Of a DNA stretch of 57,176 nucleotides, positions 1 to 9,580 are shown piece by piece (the stretch's first letter is position 1; each line of letters opens with the position of its first letter). Source of the stretch: an uncultured Actinomycetes bacterium (lineage in GTDB: Bacteria; Actinomycetota; Thermoleophilia; RBG-16-64-13); assembly GCA_903873715.1 (NCBI GenBank), contig CAIQPS010000014.1, forward strand, positions 1 to 57,176, read 5' to 3'. The notes under the pieces were generated by a model. It was not told the DNA's origin. It made no database searches and saw only the letters and a list, made by a program, of their open reading frames with translations. The position numbers and the translations under genes were made by a program.

Positions 1-32
1 CCCCGAAGGGCGCTGCCGCGGCGGCCTCGAAC

Positions 33-58
33 GGTCGGACACCCAGGGCGTCCGGACC
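33..58 (-). terminator. possible hairpin downstream of groEL
   Basis: An imperfect inverted repeat (GGTCGGAC against GTCCGGACC, one bulge) lies just after the groEL stop on the minus strand. There is no T-run, so it could be a weak intrinsic terminator or a 3' stabilising hairpin. Confidence 0.3.
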
Positions 59-75
59 GGTCGTGATCCCTCTTC

Positions 76-1719
<1,644 letters not shown>

Positions 1720-1761
1720 TTACTGGGATCGATCGTCAGGAAATCGACTGGAGCTTTCGGC

Positions 1762-2058
1762 TCACTCGCCGGGGATGACGCCGATGATGTCGGTGAGGCC
1801 GCGAAGCACGAGGTAGTCTTCACCGTCGAGCTTCAGTTCGGTGCCCGCGTATTTGGCGAAGACGACCAGGTCGCCGTCTTTGACCGGCATCGGGATGAAC
1901 TCGCCCTTGTCGGTGTATTTGCCCGGGCCTACCGCCACGACGCGACCCTTGGACGGCTTTTCTTTAGCCGTGTCGGGAAGGACGATACCGGTGGAGGTCA
2001 CCATCTCCTGCTCGATGATCTTGACCACGACCCTGTCCTCGAGTGGCACTAGTTTCAT
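1762..2058 (-). CDS. groES: 10 kDa co-chaperonin GroES
   Basis: Heptameric lid of the GroEL chamber. The 98-residue product begins [14 protein letters not shown] and contains the glycine-rich mobile-loop region ([15 protein letters not shown]) and the VVAVGPGKY segment. I chose the ATG at 2058 because AGGAGGG (2065-2071) sits six bases upstream. The in-frame TTG at 2064, two codons earlier, lies right against that ribosome site and is unlikely to be used. First gene of the groES-groEL operon, under HrcA/CIRCE-type control. Confidence 0.97.
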   Translation of the reverse strand: MKLVPLEDRVVVKIIEQEMVTSTGIVLPDTAKEKPSKGRVVAVGPGKYTDKGEFIPMPVKDGDLVVFAKYAGTELKLDGEDYLVLRGLTDIIGVIPGE

Positions 2059-2140
2059 GCACAACCCTCCTGTCTACCGCGTTGTTGCCTTGTACTTCTT
2101 CTGTGCCTGGTAACAGGCGCTTACTACCTGTTTCGCAGAA

Positions 2141-2167
2141 TTGGCACTCTTCAGGTGAGAGTGCCAA
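2141..2167. promoter_or_regulatory. CIRCE operator (HrcA site)
   Basis: A perfect 9-bp inverted repeat TTGGCACTC-N9-GAGTGCCAA. It differs from the classical TTAGCACTC-N9-GAGTGCTAA by one symmetric change per arm. It lies just downstream of the predicted -10 and so should cover the start of transcription of groES. Confidence 0.9.
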
Positions 2168-2176
2168 GCGGCGGAT

Positions 2177-2205
2177 ATGTTATGCGCAGCTGGGCGATTT
2201 GTCAA
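2177..2205 (-). promoter_or_regulatory. groESL promoter
   Basis: On the minus strand, TTGACA (2205-2200), a 17-bp spacer and TAACAT (2182-2177) form a near-consensus housekeeping-sigma promoter. It is bracketed by the CIRCE element downstream and a degenerate CIRCE over the -35. Confidence 0.8.
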
Positions 2206-2225
2206 ACCTCGGGGGAGAGTGCCAA
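2199..2225. promoter_or_regulatory. degenerate second CIRCE overlapping the -35
   Basis: The right arm is a perfect GAGTGCCAA (2217-2225). Nine bases away the left arm TTGTCAAAC matches TTGGCACTC at 6 of 9 positions and includes the -35 hexamer. The spacing equals that of CIRCE, so this may be a secondary HrcA site. Confidence 0.5.
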
Positions 2226-2275
2226 CCGCACCGCCGGTGGTTTCCGCGGCGGGCTGGGGTCGAGCGGCCCGGCGC

Positions 2276-3790
2276 CTAGGTGCGGGAGTCGGGAAGCGTG
2301 GTCCAGCGACCGAGAGGGAGCGATGCGGAGGCGTCCACATCCAGATAGTCCGGGTATGCCAGAGAGGGGCCGTGCAGTGCGGCCGCCCCGATCATGGCCG
2401 CGTTGTCGGTGCAGTAGGCGAACGGCGGCACCACGACGTGCAGACCCGCGGCCTCGCCCTTCTCCCGCAGCCGCCGGCGCAGCAGGGAATTGGCCGCGAC
2501 TCCGCCGGCAACGCCCAGGGTGCGCGCCCCTTCGGCCTTGGCAGCCTTCACCGACTTGCTGACGAGAGCCTCCACTATGGCCTCCCGATAGGAAGCGGCC
2601 ACGTCGGCCGCCCGGGCGGCGCGCTCCTCTGCCGTCATGTCCCGGAGCAGGTAGAACAGAGCGGTCTTCACCCCCGAGAACGAGAAGTCCGGGCGAGGCG
2701 AACGCTTGAGGGCCACTGGGAACTCGAACGCCTTCGGATCGCCCTTCTCGGCGAGCTCGTCGAGCTCGCGGCCGCCGGGGTACCCGAGGCCGAGAAGCCG
2801 GGCGCCCTTGTCGAAGGCCTCGCCTGCCGCGTCGTCCAAGGTCTGGCCGAGGAGCCGGAAGGTCCTCCAGTCGTCCACCGCGACCAGCGAGGTGTGCCCT
2901 CCGGAGGCCACCAGCGTGACCATGGGCAGCGGAGCTTCCTTGTCCGCCAGCCAGACGGCGGCCAGATGGCCGTGCAGATGGTTCACCGGATAGAGCGGCA
3001 GACGGTGCGCCCACGCGATGGCCTTCGCGGTCTGCACCCCCACCAGCAGTGCGCCGATGAGACCCGGCCCCACCGTCACAGCCACGCCTCCGAGCGCGTG
3101 CATGTCGGTGCCTGCCTGGCTGAGGGCCTCGCGCACCACCGCGCTCATGCGCTCCGTGTGGGCCCGGCTGGCCACTTCCGGCACCACCCCTCCGTACCGC
3201 TCGTGTATGGCGTCCTGCGAGTGCACGACGTTGGAGAGCACGTCTCCGTCAGGCGACAGCACCGCCGCCGAGGAATCGTCGCACGAGGATTCGATGGCCA
3301 GCAGCGGCCCCGCCGGCCGGGCGCGGCGCCCTGCCGGGCCGGGAGTGCCGACCGGCCTGATCATGACGAGGGCATCCTCGCCGGTGTCGGTGTAATACCG
3401 CTTGCGGGTCCCCGCCACGGCGAACCCCCATTTCCTGTAGAGAGCGAGCGCCTCTATGTTGGCCGGGCGCACCTCGAGCAGGACCGGTTGACCCGCATCG
3501 TCGGCCGCAGCAAGGAACTCCGCGAGCACGAGGCCGGCAGCGCCCTGTCCGCGCGCCCACTGGGCCACCGCGAGGTCCATCAGGTGCCAGGCGTCGGGAT
3601 AGGCCCGTCCGAGAAGGTACCCGGCGACCTCTCCCCTCTCGGTCACGACGGCCTGACGCCAGCCCAGTTCCGCGCGCAGCTCATCCTCGAACATCCTCTG
3701 GGTCCACGGCATGGCGAACGACTGGCGCTCGATGGCCAGCACGGCAGGCAGGTCGCGCTCCTGCAAAGCCCTCGTATGGTAGACCGTCAC
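2276..3790 (-). CDS. tsaD: RimI-TsaD fusion: ribosomal-protein alanine N-acetyltransferase / tRNA A37 threonylcarbamoyltransferase subunit
   Basis: A 504-residue two-domain protein. Residues about 1-150 are a GNAT acetyltransferase of the RimI type (acetyl-CoA loop ARGQGAAG; TGEDALVMIRP at its end). Residues about 165-500 are TsaD, which transfers threonylcarbamoyl to A37 of ANN-decoding tRNAs in the TsaBDE complex: IESSCDDSSAAVL start, metal-binding NHLHGH motif, CTDNAAMIG near the end. Starts at GTG 3790 with GGGAGG upstream, two bases after tsaB. RimI and TsaD/TsaB genes are often neighbours; here RimI is the N-terminal half of TsaD. The linker (TPGPAGRRARPAG) is Pro/Gly/Arg-rich. Confidence 0.93.
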   Translation of the reverse strand: MTVYHTRALQERDLPAVLAIERQSFAMPWTQRMFEDELRAELGWRQAVVTERGEVAGYLLGRAYPDAWHLMDLAVAQWARGQGAAGLVLAEFLAAADDAGQPVLLEVRPANIEALALYRKWGFAVAGTRKRYYTDTGEDALVMIRPVGTPGPAGRRARPAGPLLAIESSCDDSSAAVLSPDGDVLSNVVHSQDAIHERYGGVVPEVASRAHTERMSAVVREALSQAGTDMHALGGVAVTVGPGLIGALLVGVQTAKAIAWAHRLPLYPVNHLHGHLAAVWLADKEAPLPMVTLVASGGHTSLVAVDDWRTFRLLGQTLDDAAGEAFDKGARLLGLGYPGGRELDELAEKGDPKAFEFPVALKRSPRPDFSFSGVKTALFYLLRDMTAEERAARAADVAASYREAIVEALVSKSVKAAKAEGARTLGVAGGVAANSLLRRRLREKGEAAGLHVVVPPFAYCTDNAAMIGAAALHGPSLAYPDYLDVDASASLPLGRWTTLPDSRT

Positions 3791-3792
3791 CT

Positions 3793-4626
3793 CTAGGCCT
3801 CCCGGGCCGCGTCGGCCCCCGGGTCGCGCATCTTGGTGATGTGGATGTCCGCGTCGGGAGACCGAACGTAGATGGGCTTCACCGATTCCGGCGTGCCGGC
3901 TTCGCCTGCCTGCGCAGACCCCTTATCGGCGGCGCCACCCGCCGCCAGAGCTTGTTCCAGCAGAGCGTCCAGCCGGCCGCCGAGGGCCCCGCCAGCCGCT
4001 TCCGCGAGCCGGTCCTGCCCCAGGACCAGGTACTCCGCGCAAACGTCCGCTGGTTGGAGCTCGACGCCGGCGAACCCTCCAGATGCGCCTTGTCCTTCAA
4101 CCACCCCGGTATCGCCGGTCACGAGGACCTCCAGGCCGGCGGGGATGTGCTCGAACAGCGAGGCGCGGTCGCACACGCCGAAGTCGTCCGTCCGCTCGTA
4201 CGCGCCGCTCGGGCCGAGCCGGTAGATGCCGTAGAACACCTGGCCGCGGCGCGCGTCCACCACAGGGACGATGGTCTCGGGTCGCACCTGCGTCGCCGCT
4301 CCTGCCGCCAGCGCCGCCAGCGTGCTGACTCCGAACACGGGTGCTCCCAGCGCCAGCGCGAGCGCTCGCGCGGTAGCGACCGCTATGCGCACGCCCGTGA
4401 ACGTCCCCGGCCCGATGCCGGTGACTATCGCGCCGATGTCCGCGGTGGCCCGCCCGGTCTGGGCGAGCATGTCGTCGATGAGGCGGAGCAGCACACGGGC
4501 CTGGCCCCTACTGTCGGTGTCGGTGCGCCGGGCAAGGACCGACCACGACCCCGGCCGACCGGCGACGAGCGCGGCAGTGGAAACATGGGTGGACCCGTCC
4601 AGGGCGACTATGACGCGATCACTCAT
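3793..4626 (-). CDS. tsaB: tRNA threonylcarbamoyladenosine biosynthesis protein TsaB
   Basis: Partner of TsaD in the t6A37 complex; an ASKHA-fold protein without catalysis of its own. The 277-residue product starts MSDRVIVALDGSTHVS and carries the characteristic GPGTFTGVRIAVATARALA segment near residues 73-92. It is somewhat longer than the usual ~230 residues, with extra sequence in the C-terminal half. Its start overlaps the tsaE stop by 8 bp and rimI-tsaD follows after two bases, so the operon is tightly coupled. Confidence 0.93.
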   Translation of the reverse strand: MSDRVIVALDGSTHVSTAALVAGRPGSWSVLARRTDTDSRGQARVLLRLIDDMLAQTGRATADIGAIVTGIGPGTFTGVRIAVATARALALALGAPVFGVSTLAALAAGAATQVRPETIVPVVDARRGQVFYGIYRLGPSGAYERTDDFGVCDRASLFEHIPAGLEVLVTGDTGVVEGQGASGGFAGVELQPADVCAEYLVLGQDRLAEAAGGALGGRLDALLEQALAAGGAADKGSAQAGEAGTPESVKPIYVRSPDADIHITKMRDPGADAAREA

Positions 4627-5083
4627 GACGGCGCGCCGCCTCCCACCGCTCCCGGGCCTCCCCGGTATGCGCCTCGATCTCGATGGAGCGTTCGTGCAGG
4701 GACTCGTGGGCCATCCTGATGGTGAAGCTCGGTTCTCCCAATCGCCCGATGCCGGCCTGGGGCCACTCCACGAGTGTCACCGCGTCCGGACGGACGTATT
4801 CCTCGAGCGCGAGCGCGTCGTCGTCGCCGATGTCGTCCAGGCGATACAGGTCCAGATGCTGGATTGTGATCCGTCCCGCATAGATGTTCGCAAGGGTGAA
4901 AGACGGGCTGCGGACCGGATCGGAGACGTCGAGGGTCTCCGCGACCACCCGGATGAGCGTGGTCTTGCCGGCGCCCAGCGGGCCGTAGAGAAGCACGAGG
5001 TCGCCGCCCCTCAAAGCGGCGGCGAGTCTCCGTCCTATCCGCCGCAACTCGCCGAGGCCGACCCCTTGCCGGCGCAGGACCAC
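4619..5083 (-). CDS. tsaE: tRNA threonylcarbamoyladenosine biosynthesis ATPase TsaE
   Basis: Small P-loop ATPase that drives turnover of the TsaBD complex. The Walker A GPLGAGKTTL is at about residues 34-43, followed by SPSFTLANIY and the HLDLYRLDD motif typical of TsaE, then LVEWPQ. The open frame continues far upstream only because of GC-rich sequence. I place the start at GTG 5083, six bases after GAGGAG, giving 154 residues, close to family length. An upstream GTG at 5101 overlaps the udg stop and is less likely. Confidence 0.92.
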   Translation of the reverse strand: MVLRRQGVGLGELRRIGRRLAAALRGGDLVLLYGPLGAGKTTLIRVVAETLDVSDPVRSPSFTLANIYAGRITIQHLDLYRLDDIGDDDALALEEYVRPDAVTLVEWPQAGIGRLGEPSFTIRMAHESLHERSIEIEAHTGEARERWEAARRHE

Positions 5084-5094
5084 ATGGCTCTCCT

Positions 5095-5907
5095 CTACCA
5101 CAGGGGCAACTGCTCCTGGCGCTCGGTGGGTTCCTGAGGCCGGGGTCGAGCGGTGGCCGGTCCCGGCGCAACCGGTTGCGCGGCCGTCCCGCCGGCGTCG
5201 GCAAACGAAGGCGCCGTGTCTGGCCGCCCGGCCTCCACCGGTTGCGGGGCCGGCGCCGCAGCGACCACCGCCTCGAAGGCCTCCAACGCTGCGTCGTCGC
5301 GGGGCGCCAGACCGTGGGCCAAGAGATAGCGCAGCTTTGCGAAATCCTGCTCCAGCACTTGGCGGTTGGCCGGGTTGTAGAGAGCGGCCGCCGGATGGAA
5401 CACGGGGAAGATCACCACGTCCACCCCGCCGATGGTGCGCTCTTTGGCCTTGCCGTGGATGGCGGTCATACTCGACTCGGTCTCGGCGAGCAACCTCGTG
5501 GCGAACCTCCCCAGGGTGCAGATGACCTTGGGCCTGATGATGCGGATCTGTTCGAGCAGATGCGGGCTGCACGCCTCGATCTCGTCGGGCAGCGGGTCGC
5601 GGTTCTCGGGCGGACGGCACTTCACCACGTTCGCGATGTAGACGTCCGCCCGCGAGAGCCCGATCTTGCCCAGCAACTCGGTGAGCAGCTTGCCGGCCGC
5701 TCCCACGAAGGGCTCGCCTTGCTTGTCCTCGTGGAATCCCGGACCCTCGCCCACGAACAACAGCCGCGCATGCGGGTCCCCCACGCCGAACACCACCTGT
5801 GTGCGGCCGTTGCTGAGACCGCACCGGGTGCAGTCCACGAGCGAATCCCTGAACGCTCCCAGGGGCTGGGCTTTGTCTTCCATCGCTGTCTCGTGACTGT
5901 CGGCCAT
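5095..5907 (-). CDS. type-4 (Fe-S) uracil-DNA glycosylase
   Basis: Removes uracil from DNA. Family 4/5 features: a CTRCGL cysteine pair near the N-terminus and two further cysteines (KCRPPENRD and EACSPH) as likely [4Fe-4S] ligands, the motif GEGPGFHED (usual GEAPGxxED), and VFHPAAAL near the end of the fold. A Pro/Ala-rich tail of about 70 residues follows the catalytic domain. The start is uncertain: ATG 5907 (MADSHET) is preferred; GTG 5952 and ATG 5883 are alternatives. The stop lies just ahead of tsaE, so it probably leads the t6A operon. Confidence 0.9.
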   Translation of the reverse strand: MADSHETAMEDKAQPLGAFRDSLVDCTRCGLSNGRTQVVFGVGDPHARLLFVGEGPGFHEDKQGEPFVGAAGKLLTELLGKIGLSRADVYIANVVKCRPPENRDPLPDEIEACSPHLLEQIRIIRPKVICTLGRFATRLLAETESSMTAIHGKAKERTIGGVDVVIFPVFHPAAALYNPANRQVLEQDFAKLRYLLAHGLAPRDDAALEAFEAVVAAAPAPQPVEAGRPDTAPSFADAGGTAAQPVAPGPATARPRPQEPTERQEQLPLW

Positions 5908-5970
5908 GGTGTCAGGGTAGCAGAACCAGCCCCTTCGGGATGCCGATGGCACCCCGCCGCGCCCTTATCG

Positions 5971-5999
5971 TTGCCCCGCACTGTGTGGGCTGTTATGCT
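5971..5999 (+). promoter_or_regulatory. possible promoter for the DUF2520 gene
   Basis: TTGCCC (5971-5976), a 17-bp spacer and TATGCT (5994-5999). If used, the ATG at 5995 would be part of the -10, which supports the downstream GTG start at 6070. Confidence 0.35.
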
Positions 6000-6069
6000 A
6001 CCTGCCGCACCGCGCGAAGCACCGTTTACCGGGCTGCGGCCGGACCGTCTACCTCTGGAGGCGGAGCCG

Positions 6070-7083
6070 GTGACGCCCCGGCGGGAGGCGCTCCGCGCGG
6101 CCGAAGGAAACGCCGAGCCACGTCTGGTATCTCTGGCAGAACTGGAACAAGGGCAGGTCTCCATCGCAGCTGCATCGACATCTTCACGCTTCGCCGTAAT
6201 CGGCGCCGGTCGCGTAGGCGCGAGCTTGGCTCTTGCCCTTTGCGCCCAGGGATACACCCTTTCTGGGTTCACCTCCGCCACTCCTGCCGGCCGGGCCCGC
6301 GCTGAAGGCCTGCTCGGCAGGGCAGCCACCCTGCACCTCCCCGCGCTCGTAGCGCTGCGCCCCGAAATCTACTTCATCTGCACCCCCGACAGCGTGGTGG
6401 CCGACGTCGCCGCCGAGCTGGGCGCGGCTCTTGCGGCAGCCGGCCCACAGGGCCCGGCCGCCCCGCCGGTGGTCGTCCACACGAGCGGCGCGACTTCGGT
6501 CTCGGTGCTCGCGCCGTGCGAGAAGGCGGGGGCAGCTGCCCTCGTCTTCCATCCCCTACAGACGTTCCCCGAGCCGCTCACCGGCGCTACGCGCTTCGCG
6601 GGCGCCGGTGTCGCACTCACGCCCGGCCCCGGCCGACCCGACATGGCTGGGGAAGTAGGGTTCCGCACCGCCGACGACCTGGGCATGCGCCCCTTCCTCC
6701 TGGCGGACGACAAACGCAGCCTCTACCACGCCGCGGCCAGCGTGGCCTGCAACTATCTGGTGACGCTGGAAGCCATCGCCAACGACCTCTTCGTGAGGGC
6801 AGGCGTGCCCGAGCGGGTGACGTTCGATCTGTTCCTGCCCCTCGTGCGGGCGACCCTCGACAACGTCGCCTCAAGAGGCCCCGTCGACGCCCTCACCGGA
6901 CCGCTCAGCCGGGGGGACGCGGCCACCATAGCCGCGCACCTCGAAGCCCTCGCAGAGGACGCCCCTGCATCACTCTCCGTCTACCGCTCCCTCGGCGAAG
7001 CCACGCTGGGCCTTGTCGCAGCACGGGGCGACGTCTCCCCCGCGGTCATCGCCCGCATGAAGGAACTACTCACAGGACTATGA
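6070..7083 (+). CDS. Rossmann-like and DUF2520 domain protein
   Basis: A Rossmann nucleotide-binding domain begins at FAVIGAGRVGASLALAL, continues through YFICTPDSVV and VVHTSGATS, and is followed by a helical DUF2520 domain (SLYHAAASVACNYLVTLE). The fold resembles 6-phosphogluconate dehydrogenase-like and ketopantoate reductase-like enzymes, but no reaction can be assigned. Start chosen at GTG 6070 behind GGAGGCGGAG. The ~35 residues before the Rossmann core are Ala/Glu-rich and the true start could differ. In many genomes this family sits near pan genes; here panC is ~20 kb away. Confidence 0.8.
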   Translation: MTPRREALRAAEGNAEPRLVSLAELEQGQVSIAAASTSSRFAVIGAGRVGASLALALCAQGYTLSGFTSATPAGRARAEGLLGRAATLHLPALVALRPEIYFICTPDSVVADVAAELGAALAAAGPQGPAAPPVVVHTSGATSVSVLAPCEKAGAAALVFHPLQTFPEPLTGATRFAGAGVALTPGPGRPDMAGEVGFRTADDLGMRPFLLADDKRSLYHAAASVACNYLVTLEAIANDLFVRAGVPERVTFDLFLPLVRATLDNVASRGPVDALTGPLSRGDAATIAAHLEALAEDAPASLSVYRSLGEATLGLVAARGDVSPAVIARMKELLTGL

Positions 7084-7115
7084 TGGATAACGGACCCACA
7101 CAGGAAGGAACGGCA

Positions 7116-7568
7116 ATGTCCCCAGCGCCGGAGATCACAGGCACCACCTCGGTCTTCACCGACAACATCCACTTCGACACCCAGGGTGACGCCGACATGG
7201 TGAACATCACCGAAGAGGTGCGGCGCTGCGTAGCCGCCACCGGCCTGCGGTCCGGCCTGGTCACGGTCTTCGTGCCCGGGGCCACCGGCGCGGTCACCAC
7301 GCTGGAGTTCGAGCCCGGCGTGGTGCAGGACTTCCGGGACCTCTTCAACCACATCGCCCTTCCTTCCAACCACTACTACCACAACGACACCCATCCGGAC
7401 TCGAACGGCCACGCCCACGTGCGGGCCGGCCTTCTGGGCCCGTCCCTGGTGATCCCCTTCGATGACGGCAAGCCCTGCTTGGGCCGCTGGCAGGAGATCG
7501 CCTTCGTCTGCTTCGACAACCGGCCCCGCGAGCGCACGGTCATCGTGCAGTCGTTCGGCGTCCGCTAG
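7116..7568 (+). CDS. yjbQ: YjbQ/UPF0047 family protein
   Basis: A 150-residue protein with the whole UPF0047 signature: HNDTHPDSNGHAH, then LLGPSLVIPFDDG and LGRWQEIAFVCFDN. Members have been described as having weak thiamine-phosphate synthase activity; the physiological role is unclear. Start at ATG 7116 with AGGAAGGAA upstream; an upstream in-frame ATG at 7083 overlaps the previous stop. Between the DUF2520 gene and the HPS/RraA fusion, all on the plus strand. Confidence 0.9.
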   Translation: MSPAPEITGTTSVFTDNIHFDTQGDADMVNITEEVRRCVAATGLRSGLVTVFVPGATGAVTTLEFEPGVVQDFRDLFNHIALPSNHYYHNDTHPDSNGHAHVRAGLLGPSLVIPFDDGKPCLGRWQEIAFVCFDNRPRERTVIVQSFGVR

Positions 7569-7622
7569 ACCCCGCGTTCGAAGCGCCACCCAGCTACAGC
7601 ATTCACTCATAAGGAGCCCTTG

Positions 7623-8918
7623 ATGAAACCGGTGAAGCCCATCCTCCAACTGGCACTGGACTTCGTGGACCTCCCCCGCGCTCTCGCCGTGGCCGAAGAG
7701 GCCGTCGCCGGCGGCGCCGACTGGCTGGAGGCCGGCACGCCTCTCATCAAGAGCGAGGGCCTGCAGGCCGTGCGCGAACTCCATGCCCGCTATCCGGACA
7801 AGGTCATCGTCGCCGACATGAAGACCATGGACGCCGGCCGGGCCGAGGTGGAGTACGCGGCCAAGGCGGGCGCCAAGGTCGTGGGCGTCCTGGGCGCCGC
7901 CTCCGACGCCACCATCAAGGAATGTGTCGAAGCCGCCAAGAACTACGGCGCCGAGATCGTCGTGGACATGGTCCAGGTCGACGACCCCGTGGCCCGGGCC
8001 AAGCAGGCCGAGGAGTTCGGCGCGAGCTACATCGGCATCCACATCGCCATCGACGAGCAGATGCAGGGCAAGACCCCCTGGGACATCCTGCGGGCCGTCA
8101 CCCAGGCCGTGTCCATCCCGGTGACCGTGGCAGGGGGCATCAACTCCCAGACGGCGCCGCTGGCCATCGAAGCCGGGGCGTCCGTCGTGGTGATAGGCGG
8201 GGCCATAACCAAGGCCACCGACGCCACCGCCGCCACCCGGACCATCAAGCAGGCCATCGAGACCCTGACCCCGGCCGAGTCCGAGTTCTTCGTCCGGACC
8301 ACCGGCTCAGACATCCGCGAGATGCTCAGCCGGGTCTCCGCCGCCAACGTCTCCGACGCCCTGCACCGCAGCGGCGATATCCCGGGCGTGCGTCCGCTGG
8401 CCCCCGGGATGAAGTTCGTCGGACCGGCGGTCACCGTCCGCACCTACCCCGGCGACTGGTGCAAACCGGTGGAAGCCATCGACCAGTGCCAGCCCGGCGA
8501 CGTCCTCGTGATCGACGCGGGCGGGGTGCTTCCGGCCATCTGGGGCGAACTGGCCACCAACTCCGCAGTCCAGAAGGGCGTGGCCGGCGTGGTCATCTGG
8601 GGCGCCGCCCGCGACACCGGCGACATCATCAAGATGGGCTTCCCCCTCTTCTCGTCTCTCATATCCCCCACGGCCGGCGAACCCAAGGGCTTTGGCGAGA
8701 TCGGCGTGCCGATCAAACTGAACGGCGTCCGCGTCTCCCCCGGCGACTGGATCATCGGCGATGACGACGGCGTGTGCGTCATCCCCAAGGAGAAGGCGGT
8801 CGAGTACACCAACCGCGCCATGGGCGTCCTCGAGGCGGAGAACCGCCTACGCAAGGAGATACAGGCTGGTGGGACCCTCAGCCAGGTGGGCTATCTGCAG
8901 AAGTGGGAGAAGAAGTAG
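7623..8918 (+). CDS. bifunctional 3-hexulose-6-phosphate synthase / RraA-like protein
   Basis: Residues about 1-215 form an OMP-decarboxylase-superfamily TIM barrel with the DMKTMD (DxKxxD) catalytic motif and GGINSQTAPLAIEAGA phosphate site, matching hexulose-6-phosphate synthase, which interconverts hexulose-6-P with ribulose-5-P plus formaldehyde. Residues about 225-431 are an RraA/4-hydroxy-4-methyl-2-oxoglutarate aldolase-like domain (VSAANVSDALHRSG; GVVIWGAARDTGDI). This fusion is known mainly from archaea and some bacteria. ATG 7623 is used because AAGGAG lies six bases upstream; the TTG at 7620 is not. No hexulose-phosphate isomerase gene is in the window. Confidence 0.9.
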   Translation: MKPVKPILQLALDFVDLPRALAVAEEAVAGGADWLEAGTPLIKSEGLQAVRELHARYPDKVIVADMKTMDAGRAEVEYAAKAGAKVVGVLGAASDATIKECVEAAKNYGAEIVVDMVQVDDPVARAKQAEEFGASYIGIHIAIDEQMQGKTPWDILRAVTQAVSIPVTVAGGINSQTAPLAIEAGASVVVIGGAITKATDATAATRTIKQAIETLTPAESEFFVRTTGSDIREMLSRVSAANVSDALHRSGDIPGVRPLAPGMKFVGPAVTVRTYPGDWCKPVEAIDQCQPGDVLVIDAGGVLPAIWGELATNSAVQKGVAGVVIWGAARDTGDIIKMGFPLFSSLISPTAGEPKGFGEIGVPIKLNGVRVSPGDWIIGDDDGVCVIPKEKAVEYTNRAMGVLEAENRLRKEIQAGGTLSQVGYLQKWEKK

Positions 8919-8986
8919 GCACCCCGGGTCCGCACCTGAGGCATTAGACCGGGAGCGAGTTTCCGAGCACCGCACGGAGGGTCTCG

Positions 8987-9565
8987 ATGTCCACCTTCTT
9001 CAGTCTCACGGCCCCGCTGTTCAAGCTCAGCCGGCACCGTTTCAGCGACTCCGATCTTCGCCGCTTCGCCGACCTGGTCCGGCCGTGCGTACCTCCGGGC
9101 GGTCGACTGCTCGACCTTGGCGGCGGCACGGGTGATCTGGGTCTCGGCGTTGGCAAAGCGCTGGGCGCCGACGTCGTGGTGACAGACGTAACCCCCGAGA
9201 TGCTGCGCCGCGTTTCCGCGCATCCCTCGATCTCGGTCCGTCTCAGTGCGGCCGAATCGCTCCCCTTCCCCGACGGCCACTTCGACGGCCTGATCTGCTC
9301 CGACGCCTTCCATCACTTCCGCGACCAAGAGGCGGCTGCGGCCGAGATGGCCCGGGTCGTCAAGCCCCGAGGCTGCATCCTCGTCTTCGAGTTTCGCCGC
9401 AAGCTCTCCGGCAGGGTGCTCGTACCCCTCGAAAAGTCCCTCGGCGAGCCCGGCTCGTTCCTGGAGCCGGATGAATTGCAGGCCATGTTCGCCCGCCACG
9501 GGATACGAGGCTCGATAGTCCAGCGGGGCTTCCTCACCTACACCTTCGCCGCCAACCGGGACTGA
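8987..9565 (+). CDS. class I SAM-dependent methyltransferase
   Basis: A 192-residue Rossmann methyltransferase of the UbiE/Methyltransf_11 type: motif I LLDLGGGTGDLGLG, motif II VVVTDVTPEMLRR, motif LPFPDGHFDGLICSDAFHHF and a post-IV segment MARVVKPRGCILVFEF. Substrate unknown. Good ribosome site (GGAGG). The first ~54 residues are closely mirrored by the N-terminus of the next ORF, which points to an old duplication. Confidence 0.88.
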   Translation: MSTFFSLTAPLFKLSRHRFSDSDLRRFADLVRPCVPPGGRLLDLGGGTGDLGLGVGKALGADVVVTDVTPEMLRRVSAHPSISVRLSAAESLPFPDGHFDGLICSDAFHHFRDQEAAAAEMARVVKPRGCILVFEFRRKLSGRVLVPLEKSLGEPGSFLEPDELQAMFARHGIRGSIVQRGFLTYTFAANRD

Positions 9566-9580
9566 AGCGCCGCTCAGCCG

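Noticed and set aside
5176-5994. N-terminal extension of the DUF2520 frame upstream of 5995
   Set aside because: This part is antisense to udg, has shadow composition, and the Rossmann domain begins much further downstream.
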